Under the pieces are notes generated by a model, which was given only the letters and a program-made list of their open reading frames with translations, was not told the origin of the DNA and did no database searches. DNA of 44,868 nt from Alphaproteobacteria bacterium (GTDB taxonomy: Bacteria > Desulfobacterota > Binatia > UBA12015): NCBI GenBank assembly GCA_017853315.1, contig JAFMJW010000006.1, forward strand, positions 1 to 44,868. Direction: 5' to 3'. Position 1 is the stretch's first letter; each line of letters begins with the position of its first letter. The translations under genes and the position numbers were made by a program. Below are positions 1 to 8,961 of this stretch, one piece after another.

Positions 1-53
1 TGTTCCTCCGGGAGCACCCCGCCCGTCGAGTCGTCGCGCTGCCGGGTCGCCAT
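1..53 (-). CDS. Start of an unidentified gene, cut by the window edge
   Basis: An ATG at 53-51 opens a leftward frame that runs off the window after 17 codons (begins MATRQRDDSTGG). It starts only 11 bases after the stop of the glycosyltransferase gene. A GAGG sequence a few bases before the ATG could serve as ribosome binding site. The tight spacing suggests it is the next gene of the same operon. Too little is visible to assign a function. Confidence 0.5.
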   Translation of the reverse strand, partial: MATRQRDDSTGGVLPEE

Positions 54-64
54 GAGGCCCTCGC

Positions 65-1312
65 TTAGCCCGGGCGAGCCGCAGGGGAAAGCCCGACCCG
101 GCGTCTTCCGAGCGCGATCGCGCTCGACAGCTCGAGCAGGTCCTCGGCGAGCCGAGGCCAGGCGTGTTCCTCGTCGAGCACCGCGCGCGCGTTCCGCCCG
201 CGCACGCCGCATTCCCGCGGGTCGTCGAGCGCCTCGCACAGCGCGCCGGCCAACGCCTCCGCCGACGTCCCGCGCACCACCCAGCCGGACTCTCCGTCGC
301 GGATGCCCTTCGACGAGCCCTCGAGCGCGACCGTCGGGAGGCCCGCCGCCATGTAGTTGAGCGTCTTCACGGGGAACCCGGACCACGACGTCCGCGGCGA
401 AACGCCGACCGTGGCCCGCGACCACTCGCGTCGCACGTCCCCGAGACCGCGCGCGCGCACGAGCTCGACGCGGGCGAGCCCCGGGACGTCGCCCGGCAGC
501 GTGCGGTCCCGCTCGTGGGTGACGACCGCGAGCGTGGCGTCGGGCAGCCGCCGCTCGACCAACGACCAGGACCGCAACAGCAGATCGAGGTTCTGGTAGC
601 GGTCGAGGTTCCCGGTGAAGACCGCGCGCGGCCGCCGTCCCTGCTCGTTCTCCCCGGGCCCCGGCGCCTCGATCCCCGGAGGCACGACCGCGATCCGCGC
701 CGGATCGACGCCGCACCGCTCGAGGTAGCGCGCGACGTCGTCGCTGAGCGCCACGACGTGGTCGGCCAGGCGGGGAAACGTGCGGTCGCACCAGGTACCC
801 AGCCGGCTCGCGACGGCGGTCGGCAGGACGCGCGACGACGCGTAGAGCGGGAGCTCGTCGGCCAGCACCGCGTGTGCGTGGAACACCACCGGGACGCCGG
901 TCGAGGCCCGCACCCGCAGCGACGCGAGCAGGGCCTCGTAGTTGTGGGCATGGAGCACGTCGACGCGCTCCCGAAGAACGGCCTCGCGGAGTCGATTCGC
1001 GAGCCCGACGTCCCCGAGCAGCCTCCGCAGCCTCGTGCCGAAGGCCGGCTCCGCCGACGGAAACGCGCCCTCGCCCGCGATCGAGTGCAGCGGGTAGGGC
1101 CGGGCACAGCCGGGCACGATCGGGGCGAACAGGTGGACGTCGACGCCGGCCCCGGCGAGCGCGCACGCCATGCCGTCGACCAGCACCTGCGATCCCCGCG
1201 GCGCCGGAAACGGGCACCCGGCGACGAGACCGACCCGGGGCGAGCGCCCGCGGCCCGACGGCGCGCGCCGCACGGGCACGGTACCCGACGCGCCGGCTTC
1301 CGGCCCCCTCAT
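65..1312 (-). CDS. GT4-like (GT-B fold) glycosyltransferase
   Basis: The product of 415 residues probably transfers a sugar from a nucleotide donor in glycan or polysaccharide synthesis. The N-terminal half has the usual glycosyltransferase-4 pattern: GLVAGCPFPAPRGSQ near the start, the DVLHAHNYEALLAS stretch, and VVALSDDVARYL before VVPPGIE. The C-terminal donor domain starts at AVFTGNLDRYQN and includes GFPVKTLNYMAAGLPTVALEG. In most GT4 enzymes this last region holds an E-x7-E motif; the first Glu is not obvious here and Asn replaces the usual second one, so catalysis should not be assumed. The ATG overlaps the TGA of the upstream phosphodiesterase gene by four bases (ATGA), indicating translational coupling. 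Acceptor and sugar are unknown. Confidence 0.85.
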   Translation of the reverse strand: MRGPEAGASGTVPVRRAPSGRGRSPRVGLVAGCPFPAPRGSQVLVDGMACALAGAGVDVHLFAPIVPGCARPYPLHSIAGEGAFPSAEPAFGTRLRRLLGDVGLANRLREAVLRERVDVLHAHNYEALLASLRVRASTGVPVVFHAHAVLADELPLYASSRVLPTAVASRLGTWCDRTFPRLADHVVALSDDVARYLERCGVDPARIAVVPPGIEAPGPGENEQGRRPRAVFTGNLDRYQNLDLLLRSWSLVERRLPDATLAVVTHERDRTLPGDVPGLARVELVRARGLGDVRREWSRATVGVSPRTSWSGFPVKTLNYMAAGLPTVALEGSSKGIRDGESGWVVRGTSAEALAGALCEALDDPRECGVRGRNARAVLDEEHAWPRLAEDLLELSSAIALGRRRVGLSPAARPG

Positions 1313-2967
1313 TCGAGGTACCCCAGGGCGCGCAGACGCCGTTCGAGCACCTCCGACTCGCGCTCGTCGTATTCGGGTCCCTCGCCGGTCGGTCGCCGCG
1401 CGTCGTCCGACGTCGCGCTCTCGACTCCCAGCTCGCGGAGCACGAGCGCGCCGAGATCGGCGAGGCGCCGGTCGGGCCCGTCTCCGACCGCGGCGTCGGG
1501 CGACGCCCAGCAGTAGAGTCCGTGGCTTCGATGCGTCCCGTTCATCCCTGCAGCCTTCGAGCCGGCATGCTCCGAGACGCCGATGCGCCAGGTCGAGGGA
1601 CCGGGCGTTCCCCCGGAGCGCCGGACCGTCGTCGAATACCCGTCCTCGAGAGCGAGGTCCACGACCACGTCGGGGGCCCGCTCGAGGAAGGGACCGTCGC
1701 CGTGAACCTCCCGGCGCGCACGCGCCCGGGCGACGATCGGCGCGCCCGTCTCCGGGTCGCGCCAGTCGAGCAGGTCGGCGACGAGCGCGCGCGCCGTCGC
1801 CTCCACCTCCTCCGGGGCGACGGTACCGAGCGGCTCGCGTCCGACGACGTTCAGGCTCACGCCCGGGGCATAGTTGAGCTCCTCCGAGAAGGCCCGCGTC
1901 GATCTCCAGTCGATGCCCGCGAAGCGCGACCGAGCCTCGAGCCGGGTCGCGATCCCCGCGCCGGGCCCCCGCGCGAGGCGGCCCTGCAGGCGGGCCGGGA
2001 TCGCCCGCAGCGCGAGCCCGCGCAGGGCCCCGAGCGCCGGGTCGACGGCTCCCCCGGGCGCGAAGCGCAGCCAGCCTCGTCCGGCGAGGAAACGGTTCGG
2101 CGCGATGCACCGTGTGCCCGCTCCGCCCATGCCGTGATCGGACAGCAGGAGCACGCGCGCGTCGCGCGGGGCGGCGTCGAGCAGTCGGGAGATCGCGCGG
2201 TCGATCGCGCGGTAGACTTGGCGAAGCCCGTCCGCGAGCGCGCCCGGCCGGTGTCGCGGCGACCGCGGGTCGTGGAGCCACCAGAAGTGATGCCCCGCCG
2301 TGTCGGACTCGCCGAACAGCACGAAGAACAGGTCCCAGCGGCCGCGGCGCAGGAGGTCGAGCGCGATCTCGCCCCGGCGCGCGACGTCGCGAAGGAGCGT
2401 CTCCAGCGCCTCCTCGTGCCAGCGCTCCCCGATCCGCACCTCGTTCAGGTCCGAGATCACGAGCGGCCCGTGCCTGCGGGTGAGCTCCGCGTGCAGCCCC
2501 CGGGGGTGCACGAACGACGGGTCGATCGCGGTGGCGACAGGCGTGTCGAAGCCGGAGACGAAGATCCCGTCGCGCAACTCCTCGGGCGGGTACGACGCCG
2601 GCAGGTTGTAGACCGCGACGCGACGGCCCGCGGCCGCGGCTCGCGACCAGATCGAGGTGCGCCCGCGATCGCGTGCCGAGACGAAACGGATCGAGTAGCC
2701 GCGCCGCAGCGTGAAGTCGAAGATCCCGTGGTCGACCGGCTCGCTCGCGGTCGCGAAGGACGTCCACGCGGGAAAGGTCGCGGGCGGGTCGGTCGACACG
2801 CTGCGCCCCCGCGTGCCCCGCTCGCGAAGTGCGGCGATCGCCGGCAGGTCGCCCTCGCGCAGCCACGGTTCGAGCAGGTCCCAATCGGCGCCGTCGATGC
2901 CGACCACGAGCACCGGGCCGGGCGGGCGGCCCGTCGCGATCGGGCCGGGCCCCATGGCGGGCGTCAT
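1309..2967 (-). CDS. AlkP-superfamily phosphodiesterase / nucleotide pyrophosphatase-like protein
   Basis: The 552-residue product belongs to the alkaline phosphatase superfamily, type I phosphodiesterase branch. It begins with VLVVGIDGADWDLLEPW, giving the first metal-binding Asp near residue 25. PPATFPAWTSF follows, where Thr 64 matches the nucleophile of NPP enzymes. Later come GESDTAGHHFW and LLLSDHGMGG, with the remaining metal-binding Asp and His residues. The ending LRALGYLE is common in bacterial members found in glycan loci. No signal peptide is evident. It overlaps both neighbours by four bases (ATGA at each end). The substrate cannot be read from sequence; hydrolysis or transfer of a phosphate-linked group is an inference. 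An alternative ATG lies at 2955. Confidence 0.85.
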   Translation of the reverse strand: MTPAMGPGPIATGRPPGPVLVVGIDGADWDLLEPWLREGDLPAIAALRERGTRGRSVSTDPPATFPAWTSFATASEPVDHGIFDFTLRRGYSIRFVSARDRGRTSIWSRAAAAGRRVAVYNLPASYPPEELRDGIFVSGFDTPVATAIDPSFVHPRGLHAELTRRHGPLVISDLNEVRIGERWHEEALETLLRDVARRGEIALDLLRRGRWDLFFVLFGESDTAGHHFWWLHDPRSPRHRPGALADGLRQVYRAIDRAISRLLDAAPRDARVLLLSDHGMGGAGTRCIAPNRFLAGRGWLRFAPGGAVDPALGALRGLALRAIPARLQGRLARGPGAGIATRLEARSRFAGIDWRSTRAFSEELNYAPGVSLNVVGREPLGTVAPEEVEATARALVADLLDWRDPETGAPIVARARARREVHGDGPFLERAPDVVVDLALEDGYSTTVRRSGGTPGPSTWRIGVSEHAGSKAAGMNGTHRSHGLYCWASPDAAVGDGPDRRLADLGALVLRELGVESATSDDARRPTGEGPEYDERESEVLERRLRALGYLE

Positions 2968-3962
2968 GCGCCGTTCCTCGACGGCGACGCGAACGCCGCG
3001 CGGAAGCGCTCGGCGCCCTCCCCCTCCTCGGCCAGCTCGCACGCGACGAACGCGTCGCGGATCGCCGGCCAGTCGTCCGCGAGCCGCTCGCCGACCACCA
3101 CCGCCCGGCTCTCCGCGACCGGAAACGGCAGCCACTCGAACTCGACCCGTCGGCGGACGGCGTTGAACAGGAGCCCGAGCCGACTCTCCCGAACCCGCAG
3201 GATTCCCTTGGCCCGGTGCACTCCCGGTGGAAGCGCGTCGAGCACCGCGCGAAACCGCTCGGGGTCGACCGGACGCACGGTCCGGTGGACGCGCGCCTCG
3301 ACGTCGTGTTCGACCGGCCCGGCACGGCGAGGCTCGACGGTGGACGCGCGGGTCGGCTCCGCCGCGCGCGCGAGCGTTCGCACGCCGGTCGCGAAGAGCA
3401 GCGCCGGGTCGACGGCCGCGCGCACGCATCGCCGCAGGAGCGCGCGCGGGTTCGCGCGCACGATCCGCCGCGCGAGGGAATCGACTGCGACCGCCCCGGC
3501 CAGGTCGACGCGGTTCAGCAGGACGAAGTCCGCGGCCTCGACCTGCGCCCTGCCGACCGGTCGCCCGAGGTCGCGCCCGCCGTGCTCCGCGTCGACCATC
3601 GCGATCACCGCGTCGAGCGTCAGCCCGGCGTCGCGCAGGCGCCCGACCGCGGGCCCGGGATCGGCGGCCCCGCTCGTCTCGACGACCACGAGGTCCGGCT
3701 GCACCCGGTCGACCAGCGAGGCGACCGCCCGCGAGAGCCTCGTCTCCTCGACCTCGCAGCACAGGCATCCGCCGGCGAGCTCGACCGCGCGATCGACGCC
3801 GTCGAGCCCCGTGATCGTCCGGCCGTCGACGTCGAGTCCCGCGATCTCGTTCACGATCACGGCGACGCGAGCACCCCCCGGCGTCGCGAGGAGCCTGCGG
3901 ACGAGCGTCGTCTTGCCGCTGCCGAGCCAGCCCGTGACGACGTCGACCGGAGCCCGGAACAC
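2964..3962 (-). CDS. CobW/COG0523-family G3E GTPase, putative metallochaperone
   Basis: The 332-residue product is a G3E P-loop GTPase of the CobW group. Visible motifs are Walker A (GWLGSGKTT, residues 11-19), the family's metal-binding GGCLCCE (residues 64-70, CxCC type), a Walker B-like DLVVVETSGAADP, and LLNRVDLAG in the place of the NKxD guanine-specificity motif. A shorter C-terminal domain follows. Family members deliver Zn, Co or other metals to client enzymes. The start is GTG, preceded by GGGAGG at a suitable distance. It overlaps the metal-dependent AlkP-type phosphodiesterase gene by four bases, so that enzyme is a natural candidate client; this is inference from gene order. Confidence 0.88.
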   Translation of the reverse strand: MFRAPVDVVTGWLGSGKTTLVRRLLATPGGARVAVIVNEIAGLDVDGRTITGLDGVDRAVELAGGCLCCEVEETRLSRAVASLVDRVQPDLVVVETSGAADPGPAVGRLRDAGLTLDAVIAMVDAEHGGRDLGRPVGRAQVEAADFVLLNRVDLAGAVAVDSLARRIVRANPRALLRRCVRAAVDPALLFATGVRTLARAAEPTRASTVEPRRAGPVEHDVEARVHRTVRPVDPERFRAVLDALPPGVHRAKGILRVRESRLGLLFNAVRRRVEFEWLPFPVAESRAVVVGERLADDWPAIRDAFVACELAEEGEGAERFRAAFASPSRNGA

Positions 3963-4008
3963 GCCCTCGCCTCCCGACCGGCCGGCTGCGGGCGCGTGCC
4001 GGCCCGCC

Positions 4009-4941
4009 TCAGGCGGCCTGCTGGCGGAACCAGTCGACGGTGCGGCGCATGCCCTCTTCGAAGTCCACCTTCGGCTCGTAGCCGAGCAGCTTGCGGGCCT
4101 TCGAGATGTCGGCGAGCGTGTGCTTCACGTCGCCCGCGCGGGCCTCCTCGTGCTTGCGCGCGACCGGGTGGCCGAGCCCCTTCTCGATCGCGTGGAGCAC
4201 GTCGAGCAGGGTGAAGCGCCCGCCGCAGGCGATGTTGAAGGCCTCGCCCGCGACGCCGGGCACCTGGCCGGCGAGAAGGTTCGCGTCGACCACGTTGTCG
4301 ACGTAGGTGAAGTCGCGCGACTGGAGCCCGTCGCCGTGCACCTCGGCCGGCTCTCCCGCGAGCGCCGCCGTGATGAACCGGGGGATCACCGCCGCGTACT
4401 TCGACTCGGGATCCTGCCTGGGACCGAAGACGTTGAAGTAGCGCATGCTGACCGTCTCGAGCCCGTAGAGCTGCGAGTAGATGCGGCAGTAGTACTCGCC
4501 CATGATCTTCGAGGCCGCGTAGGGCGAGATCGGCCGAGGGGTCTGCGTCTCGACCTTCGGCAGCGTCGGGTCGTCGCCGTAGACCGACGACGAGGACGCG
4601 TAGACGACGCGACGCACGCCCGCCTTCTTCGACGCGACCAGCAGCTGCAGGATGCCGGTCACGTTCACGTCGTTGTTCGCGAGCGGATCGTCGATCGAGC
4701 GCGGCACCGAGCGCAGCGCCGCCTGCTGGTAGACGACCTCGCAGCCGGCGACGGCGCGGGCGAGCGCCGCCGGGTCGCGCAGGTCGCCCTCGACGAGTTC
4801 GACGCGCCCCTGGAACGGGGCCACGTTCGACGGCTTGCCCGTCGAGAAGTTGTCGAGGATGCGGACCTTCTCCCCGTTGGCGAGAAGCCGCTCGACGATG
4901 TGCGAGCCGATGAACCCGGCGCCGCCGGTCACGAGATGCAT
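4009..4941 (-). CDS. NAD-dependent epimerase/dehydratase (UDP-glucose 4-epimerase-like)
   Basis: The 310-residue product is an extended short-chain dehydrogenase acting on nucleotide sugars. The Rossmann signature GGAGFIGSH is at residues 6-14, the catalytic Tyr-Lys pair is in YAASK (Y141, K145), and the catalytic Ser is in YASSSSVYG (about 115-122). RYFNVFGPRQDP and the substrate-binding DGLQSRDFTYVDNV are typical of UDP-glucose or UDP-N-acetylglucosamine 4-epimerases such as WbpP. It would supply an activated sugar to the glycosyltransferase downstream. A GGAGG ribosome site lies four bases before the ATG. Epimerase and dehydratase cannot be told apart with certainty, though the motifs favour an epimerase. 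Confidence 0.9.
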   Translation of the reverse strand: MHLVTGGAGFIGSHIVERLLANGEKVRILDNFSTGKPSNVAPFQGRVELVEGDLRDPAALARAVAGCEVVYQQAALRSVPRSIDDPLANNDVNVTGILQLLVASKKAGVRRVVYASSSSVYGDDPTLPKVETQTPRPISPYAASKIMGEYYCRIYSQLYGLETVSMRYFNVFGPRQDPESKYAAVIPRFITAALAGEPAEVHGDGLQSRDFTYVDNVVDANLLAGQVPGVAGEAFNIACGGRFTLLDVLHAIEKGLGHPVARKHEEARAGDVKHTLADISKARKLLGYEPKVDFEEGMRRTVDWFRQQAA

Positions 4942-4969
4942 GGAGCCTCCGTCGGATGGGGGAAGCCGC

Positions 4970-5131
4970 TCAGAAGAGCGTGTAGGTGAAGGGCGAGGTG
5001 GCGCTCGAGCGCCCGAACCACAGGAGCAGGCCGGTCAGGAGCAGGACCGCGATCGCCGGCGTGAGCCACCAGATCTTGTTCCTCCACAGGAACGCCATGA
5101 TCCCGCCGTCCGAGTCCCTGCCTGACGCCAT
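4970..5131 (-). CDS. DUF5989-family small membrane protein (53 aa)
   Basis: The short reading frame encodes FLWRNKIWWLTPAI followed by a hydrophobic helix, ending SPFTYTLF. This matches my recollection of DUF5989, in which a Trp-rich amphipathic start, one membrane span and a terminal PF.YTLF are constant. Family members sit in exopolysaccharide, exosortase and carbamoyltransferase clusters, and their function is unknown. The start at 5131 is supported by AGGAGG six bases upstream; a second ATG at 5098 would give 42 residues. It lies 28 bases before the epimerase gene, on the same strand. The family name rests on motif memory, not a search. Confidence 0.75.
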   Translation of the reverse strand: MASGRDSDGGIMAFLWRNKIWWLTPAIAVLLLTGLLLWFGRSSATSPFTYTLF

Positions 5132-5220
5132 CTCGAGCCTCCTGCGCCGCCCGGGGGCGGTCGAGTCGAGGTTCCTACCGTCCCCGCCCCCGGCTTTCCA
5201 GCCCGGGTCGGCCCCCGCGG

Positions 5221-6684
5221 TCAGTGCCGTGTCGCCGACGGAACCCCCGGCGGGAGGCCGACCCCCTCCGCCTCGGGCTCCCGCCCCCGGCCCCGGGAGC
5301 GGAACTCCTCCCGGCGGATCCCGTGGGCCTTCATCTTGCGGTGCAGCGTCGCCGCGTCGACCAGGGCGTGCTTCGCGCTCGCGCCGATGCCGCCGCGGTG
5401 CTTGCGCAGCACGTGGGCGAGGTAGTCGCGCTCGGCGCGGCGCAGGAACTCCTTCAACGGCACCTCGTAGTCGACCCCGCGGGCCCGGGCGGGCTCCGGG
5501 CCGCGCCGCTCCCGCCCGGGAAGGTCGACCTCGCGGATGACGTCGCCCTGGCAGCGCAGGATCGAGCGTTCGAGGACGTTGCCGAGCTCGCGCACGTTGC
5601 CCGGCCAGTCCCAGCCCATGAGCTGCTGGAGAGCGCGGTTCGAGACCCGCTCGACGCCGCGGTCCTTCGCCATCTGCGAGTTGCGCAGGAACTCGCTCAC
5701 GAGCAGCGGAACGTCCTCGATGCGGTCGCGAAGCGGCGGCAGGTCGATCGGCACCACGTTCACGCGGTAGTAGAAGTCCTCGCGCATCGCGCCGCGCGCG
5801 ACCAGGTCGTCGAGGCGGACGTTCGTCGCCGCGATCACGCGCATGTTCACGCTGATCCGCTTGTTGCCGCCGAGCCGCTCGATCTCGCGCTCCTCGAGGA
5901 CGCGCAGCAGCTTCAGCTGCATGCTGAGGGAGATCGACTCGATCTCGTCGAGGAACAGCGTCCCGCCCGAGGCGAGCTCGATCTTGCCGATCCGGTCCGC
6001 GATCGCGCCGGTGAAGGCGCCGCGTTGGTAGCCGAACAGCTCGCTCTCGAGCAGCGTGTCGGGAAAGGCCGCGCAGTTGATCGCGACGAACTTGCCGCCC
6101 CTGCGGCGCCCCTGGAAGTGGATCGCGCGGGCGCAGAGCTCCTTGCCGGTGCCCGACTCGCCGGTGAGCAACACGGTCGCGTCGTTCTGCGCGAGCGCCT
6201 CGATCTGCGAGAAGATCTCGTGCATGCGCGGGTTGCGCGACACCATGTTCGCGAACGAGTAGCGCTCCGCGAGCTGCCCGCGCAGCCACGCGATCTCGTC
6301 GACCAGCCGCCGCTTCTCGATCACCTTCTCGGTCGCGAGCAGGATCTCCTCGACCTCGAAGGGCTTCGTCACGTAGTCCGACGCGCCGATCCGGATGGCC
6401 TCGACCGCGCCCTGGATCGTCGCGTGCCCGGTCACGAGGATGACGTCGAGGTCGGGCCACCGCTCCTTCATGTCGCGCACGAGGTGGAGCCCGTTGGTGT
6501 CCCGGATGCGGAAGTCGACGAAGGCGAGCGAGTAGTCCTTCTGCTCGAGGGCGGCGATCGCGCCCCGCCCGTCGAGGACGCAGTCGACCACGTGCCCCTG
6601 GGCCCGGAACAGCTCGCCGAGCTGCCGGCCGACCCCGGGGTCGTCGTCGACGACCAGGATGCGGGTCTCGCCGACGGCGCTCAC
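5221..6684 (-). CDS. Sigma-54-dependent response regulator (NtrC family)
   Basis: The product has three domains. The receiver has acidic residues in VVDDDPG, the phosphoacceptor Asp in LAFVDFR, and Lys in YVTKPF. The AAA+ sigma-54 activation domain shows Walker A GESGTGKE, the GAFTGA loop that contacts sigma-54, Walker B GGTLFLDEIE, and WPGNVREL. A Fis-type helix-turn-helix lies near the C-terminus (LRKHRGGIGASAKHALVDAA...). With the GTG at 6684 it is 487 residues and the receiver begins about seven residues in, as usual; the frame stays open to another GTG at 6714. It presumably activates sigma-54 promoters for the surface-glycan cluster below it. No cognate histidine kinase is in the window. 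Confidence 0.93.
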   Translation of the reverse strand: MSAVGETRILVVDDDPGVGRQLGELFRAQGHVVDCVLDGRGAIAALEQKDYSLAFVDFRIRDTNGLHLVRDMKERWPDLDVILVTGHATIQGAVEAIRIGASDYVTKPFEVEEILLATEKVIEKRRLVDEIAWLRGQLAERYSFANMVSRNPRMHEIFSQIEALAQNDATVLLTGESGTGKELCARAIHFQGRRRGGKFVAINCAAFPDTLLESELFGYQRGAFTGAIADRIGKIELASGGTLFLDEIESISLSMQLKLLRVLEEREIERLGGNKRISVNMRVIAATNVRLDDLVARGAMREDFYYRVNVVPIDLPPLRDRIEDVPLLVSEFLRNSQMAKDRGVERVSNRALQQLMGWDWPGNVRELGNVLERSILRCQGDVIREVDLPGRERRGPEPARARGVDYEVPLKEFLRRAERDYLAHVLRKHRGGIGASAKHALVDAATLHRKMKAHGIRREEFRSRGRGREPEAEGVGLPPGVPSATRH

Positions 6685-6840
6685 GGCCGGCCCCCGGCGG
6701 ATCGCGAGGGGCACCCGCCCGGCCCCCGGCCCTCGGCGAGCGCGCCGGCCGCCCCGGAGCGCATCCGGTCGATGCTGCGGCAGGGGGTGATCAGCGAAGA
6801 CACCCGGCCCGCGAGGCCCGGCCCCGGCCGCCCCGGGGGG

Positions 6841-6990
6841 TCACTCGAGGATCCCCGTCAGCCAGAACAGCAGGTGCGCGCCCAGGATCGACCCCAGGAT
6901 GAGCAGCATGAGGCGCCCCGGCGGCGGGGTCATGCGCGGCCCCGAGCCCTTGCGCCGCTGCGGCATGTGGAATTCCACGCGCACGGCCAT
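6841..6990 (-). CDS. Hypothetical small membrane protein (49 aa)
   Basis: A leftward frame of 49 codons starts [15 protein letters not shown], then has one hydrophobic stretch ([20 protein letters not shown]) and ends ILE. A basic N-terminal half followed by a single membrane span suggests an inner-membrane protein with a cytoplasmic N-terminus. Internal ATG codons at 6966 and 6933 could also be starts. No strong ribosome binding site is seen. It lies upstream of the sigma-54 activator on the same strand. I do not recognise a family; support is the clean hydrophobic pattern in an otherwise gene-free gap. Confidence 0.45.
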   Translation of the reverse strand: MAVRVEFHMPQRRKGSGPRMTPPPGRLMLLILGSILGAHLLFWLTGILE

Positions 6991-7193
6991 GCGGCGCTTC
7001 GTATGGCGCCGACGCGCCGATTGTCAACCGACGTTTCTCGCAGGCCTGCAAGGTTCGGGCGGCGGCGCACGGCTCTGCGGCGGAGGCCCGCCGCTCCGCG
7101 TCGGGGTTGCGACGGGCCGAGCGGACGGCCACGGTACGAGGCTCCGGCCGGCCACGACGGCGCGGCCGCGGATCCGAGGAAGGGGACGGGACG

Positions 7194-8873
7194 ATGGCGC
7201 AGGGTCTGAACCGCAGGAGCCGGGTGGTCACCGAGGGCGACAGCCGCTCTCCCAACCGGGCCATGCTGCGCGCCGTCGGGTTCTCCGACGCCGACTTCGC
7301 GAAGCCGATCGTCGGCATCTCGAACGCCCACAGCACGATCACCCCGTGCAACGCCGGCATCGCCGGCCTCGCCGAGCGGGCCGCGAAGGGCGTGCGCGAG
7401 GCGGGCGGCATGCCGCAGGTCTTCGGCACGATCACGATCAGCGACGGCATCTCGATGGGCACCGAGGGCATGAAGTGCTCGCTCGTCTCGCGCGAGGTGA
7501 TCGCGGACTCGATCGAGACCGTCGTGCGCGGACAGAGCCTCGACGGCGTGATCGCGATCGGCGGCTGCGACAAGAACATGCCCGGGGCGATGATCGCGAT
7601 CGCGCGCCTCGACGTGCCCGCGATCTTCGTCTACGGCGGCACGATCAAGGCCGGCCGCTGGAAGAGCGACGATCTCACGATCGTGAGCGTCTTCGAGGCG
7701 GTCGGCGCCTGCAGCGCAGGCGCGATGTCGCACGACGACCTGCTCGGCATCGAGCGCAACGCCTGCCCCGGGATCGGCTCCTGCGGCGGCATGTACACGG
7801 CGAACACGATGTCGTCGGCGATCGAGGCGATGGGCATGAGCCTGCCGATGACGTCGACGATGGCGGCCGAGGACGCGGAGAAGGCCGACACGACCGAGGA
7901 CGCGGGTCGCGCGCTCGTCGGGCTCATCGAGCGCCAGGTGCTGCCGCGGCAGATCATGACGCGCGCGGCCTTCGAGAACGCGATCGCGGTCACGATGGCG
8001 CTCGGCGGCTCGACCAACGCCGTGCTGCACCTGCTCGCGATCGCGCACGCGGCCGAGGTCCCGCTCACGATCGACGACTTCGAGCGGATCCGCCGCAAGG
8101 TCCCGGTGATCGCGGATCTCAAGCCGAGCGGCCGCTGGGTCGCGACCGACCTGCGCCGCGTGGGCGGCGTGCCGCTCGTCATGAAGATGCTGCTGCGGGC
8201 GGGGCTGCTCGACGGCTCGTGCCTCACCGTCACCGGCAAGACGATCGCCGAGAACCTGGCCGACGTGCCCGACGCCCCGCCGGCCGGGCAGGACGTGGTG
8301 CGCCCGATGGAGAAGCCGGTCTACGCGCAGGGTCACCTGGCGATCCTGCGCGGCAACCTCGCCCCCGAGGGCTCGGTCGCGAAGATCTCGGGGCTCAAGC
8401 TGCCGCGGATCACGGGCCCCGCGCGGGTCTTCGAGTCCGAGGAGTCGTGCCTCGAGGCGATCCTCGCCGGGCGGGTGAAGGCGGGCGACGTGGTCGTGAT
8501 CCGCTACGAGGGCCCGAAGGGCGGCCCCGGCATGCGCGAGATGCTGGCACCGACCTCCGCGATCATCGGGCAGGGACTCGGCGACAAGGTCGGCATGGTC
8601 ACCGACGGGCGCTTCTCCGGCGGCACCTACGGCATGGTCGTCGGCCACGTCGCACCGGAGGCCGCGCTCGGCGGCCCGATCGCGCTGGTGCGCGACGGCG
8701 ACCGCATCACGATCGACGCCGACCGCAACCTGCTCCAGGTCGAGGTCGACGACGCCGAGATCGCGCGGCGGCGGGCCGCGTGGAAGGCGCCCGCACCCCG
8801 CTACACCCGCGGCGTGCTCGCGAAGTACGCGAAGTCGGTGGGCAGCAGCTCGCTCGGCGCCGTCACCGACTGA
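7194..8873 (+). CDS. ilvD: Dihydroxy-acid dehydratase
   Basis: IlvD dehydrates 2,3-dihydroxy-3-methylbutanoate and its methylpentanoate analogue to 2-keto acids, the third step of valine and isoleucine synthesis. The 559-residue product has the normal length. The three conserved Fe-S cysteines are Cys52 (ITPCN), Cys125 (GGCDKNMPG) and Cys197 ([12 protein letters not shown]). The family signatures [10 protein letters not shown] and [11 protein letters not shown] are present near the C-terminus. The frame is open further upstream, but the ATG at 7194 follows GAGGAAGGGG at a suitable distance and gives the canonical [10 protein letters not shown] start. It stands alone, divergent from the small membrane gene on the other side of a roughly 200-base gap. 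Confidence 0.97.
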   Translation: MAQGLNRRSRVVTEGDSRSPNRAMLRAVGFSDADFAKPIVGISNAHSTITPCNAGIAGLAERAAKGVREAGGMPQVFGTITISDGISMGTEGMKCSLVSREVIADSIETVVRGQSLDGVIAIGGCDKNMPGAMIAIARLDVPAIFVYGGTIKAGRWKSDDLTIVSVFEAVGACSAGAMSHDDLLGIERNACPGIGSCGGMYTANTMSSAIEAMGMSLPMTSTMAAEDAEKADTTEDAGRALVGLIERQVLPRQIMTRAAFENAIAVTMALGGSTNAVLHLLAIAHAAEVPLTIDDFERIRRKVPVIADLKPSGRWVATDLRRVGGVPLVMKMLLRAGLLDGSCLTVTGKTIAENLADVPDAPPAGQDVVRPMEKPVYAQGHLAILRGNLAPEGSVAKISGLKLPRITGPARVFESEESCLEAILAGRVKAGDVVVIRYEGPKGGPGMREMLAPTSAIIGQGLGDKVGMVTDGRFSGGTYGMVVGHVAPEAALGGPIALVRDGDRITIDADRNLLQVEVDDAEIARRRAAWKAPAPRYTRGVLAKYAKSVGSSSLGAVTD

Positions 8874-8961
8874 CGTCGCACGCGACCGCGCTTTCCGGTC
8901 GAGGCGGGCGACCGGTCCCCGGCCTCGCGCCCGGGATGCGACCCGACCGGGCCCTCCGACG

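Noticed and set aside
874-4989. 1,371-codon rightward open frame over the glycan cluster
   Set aside because: It lies antisense to five recognisable genes and reads as Arg/Pro/Ala-rich sequence, as expected for the complementary frame of high-GC coding DNA.
5132-5220. Sigma-54 promoter before the DUF5989 gene
   Set aside because: Only a GG-N10-GC coincidence was found, without the TGGCAC and TTGC cores.
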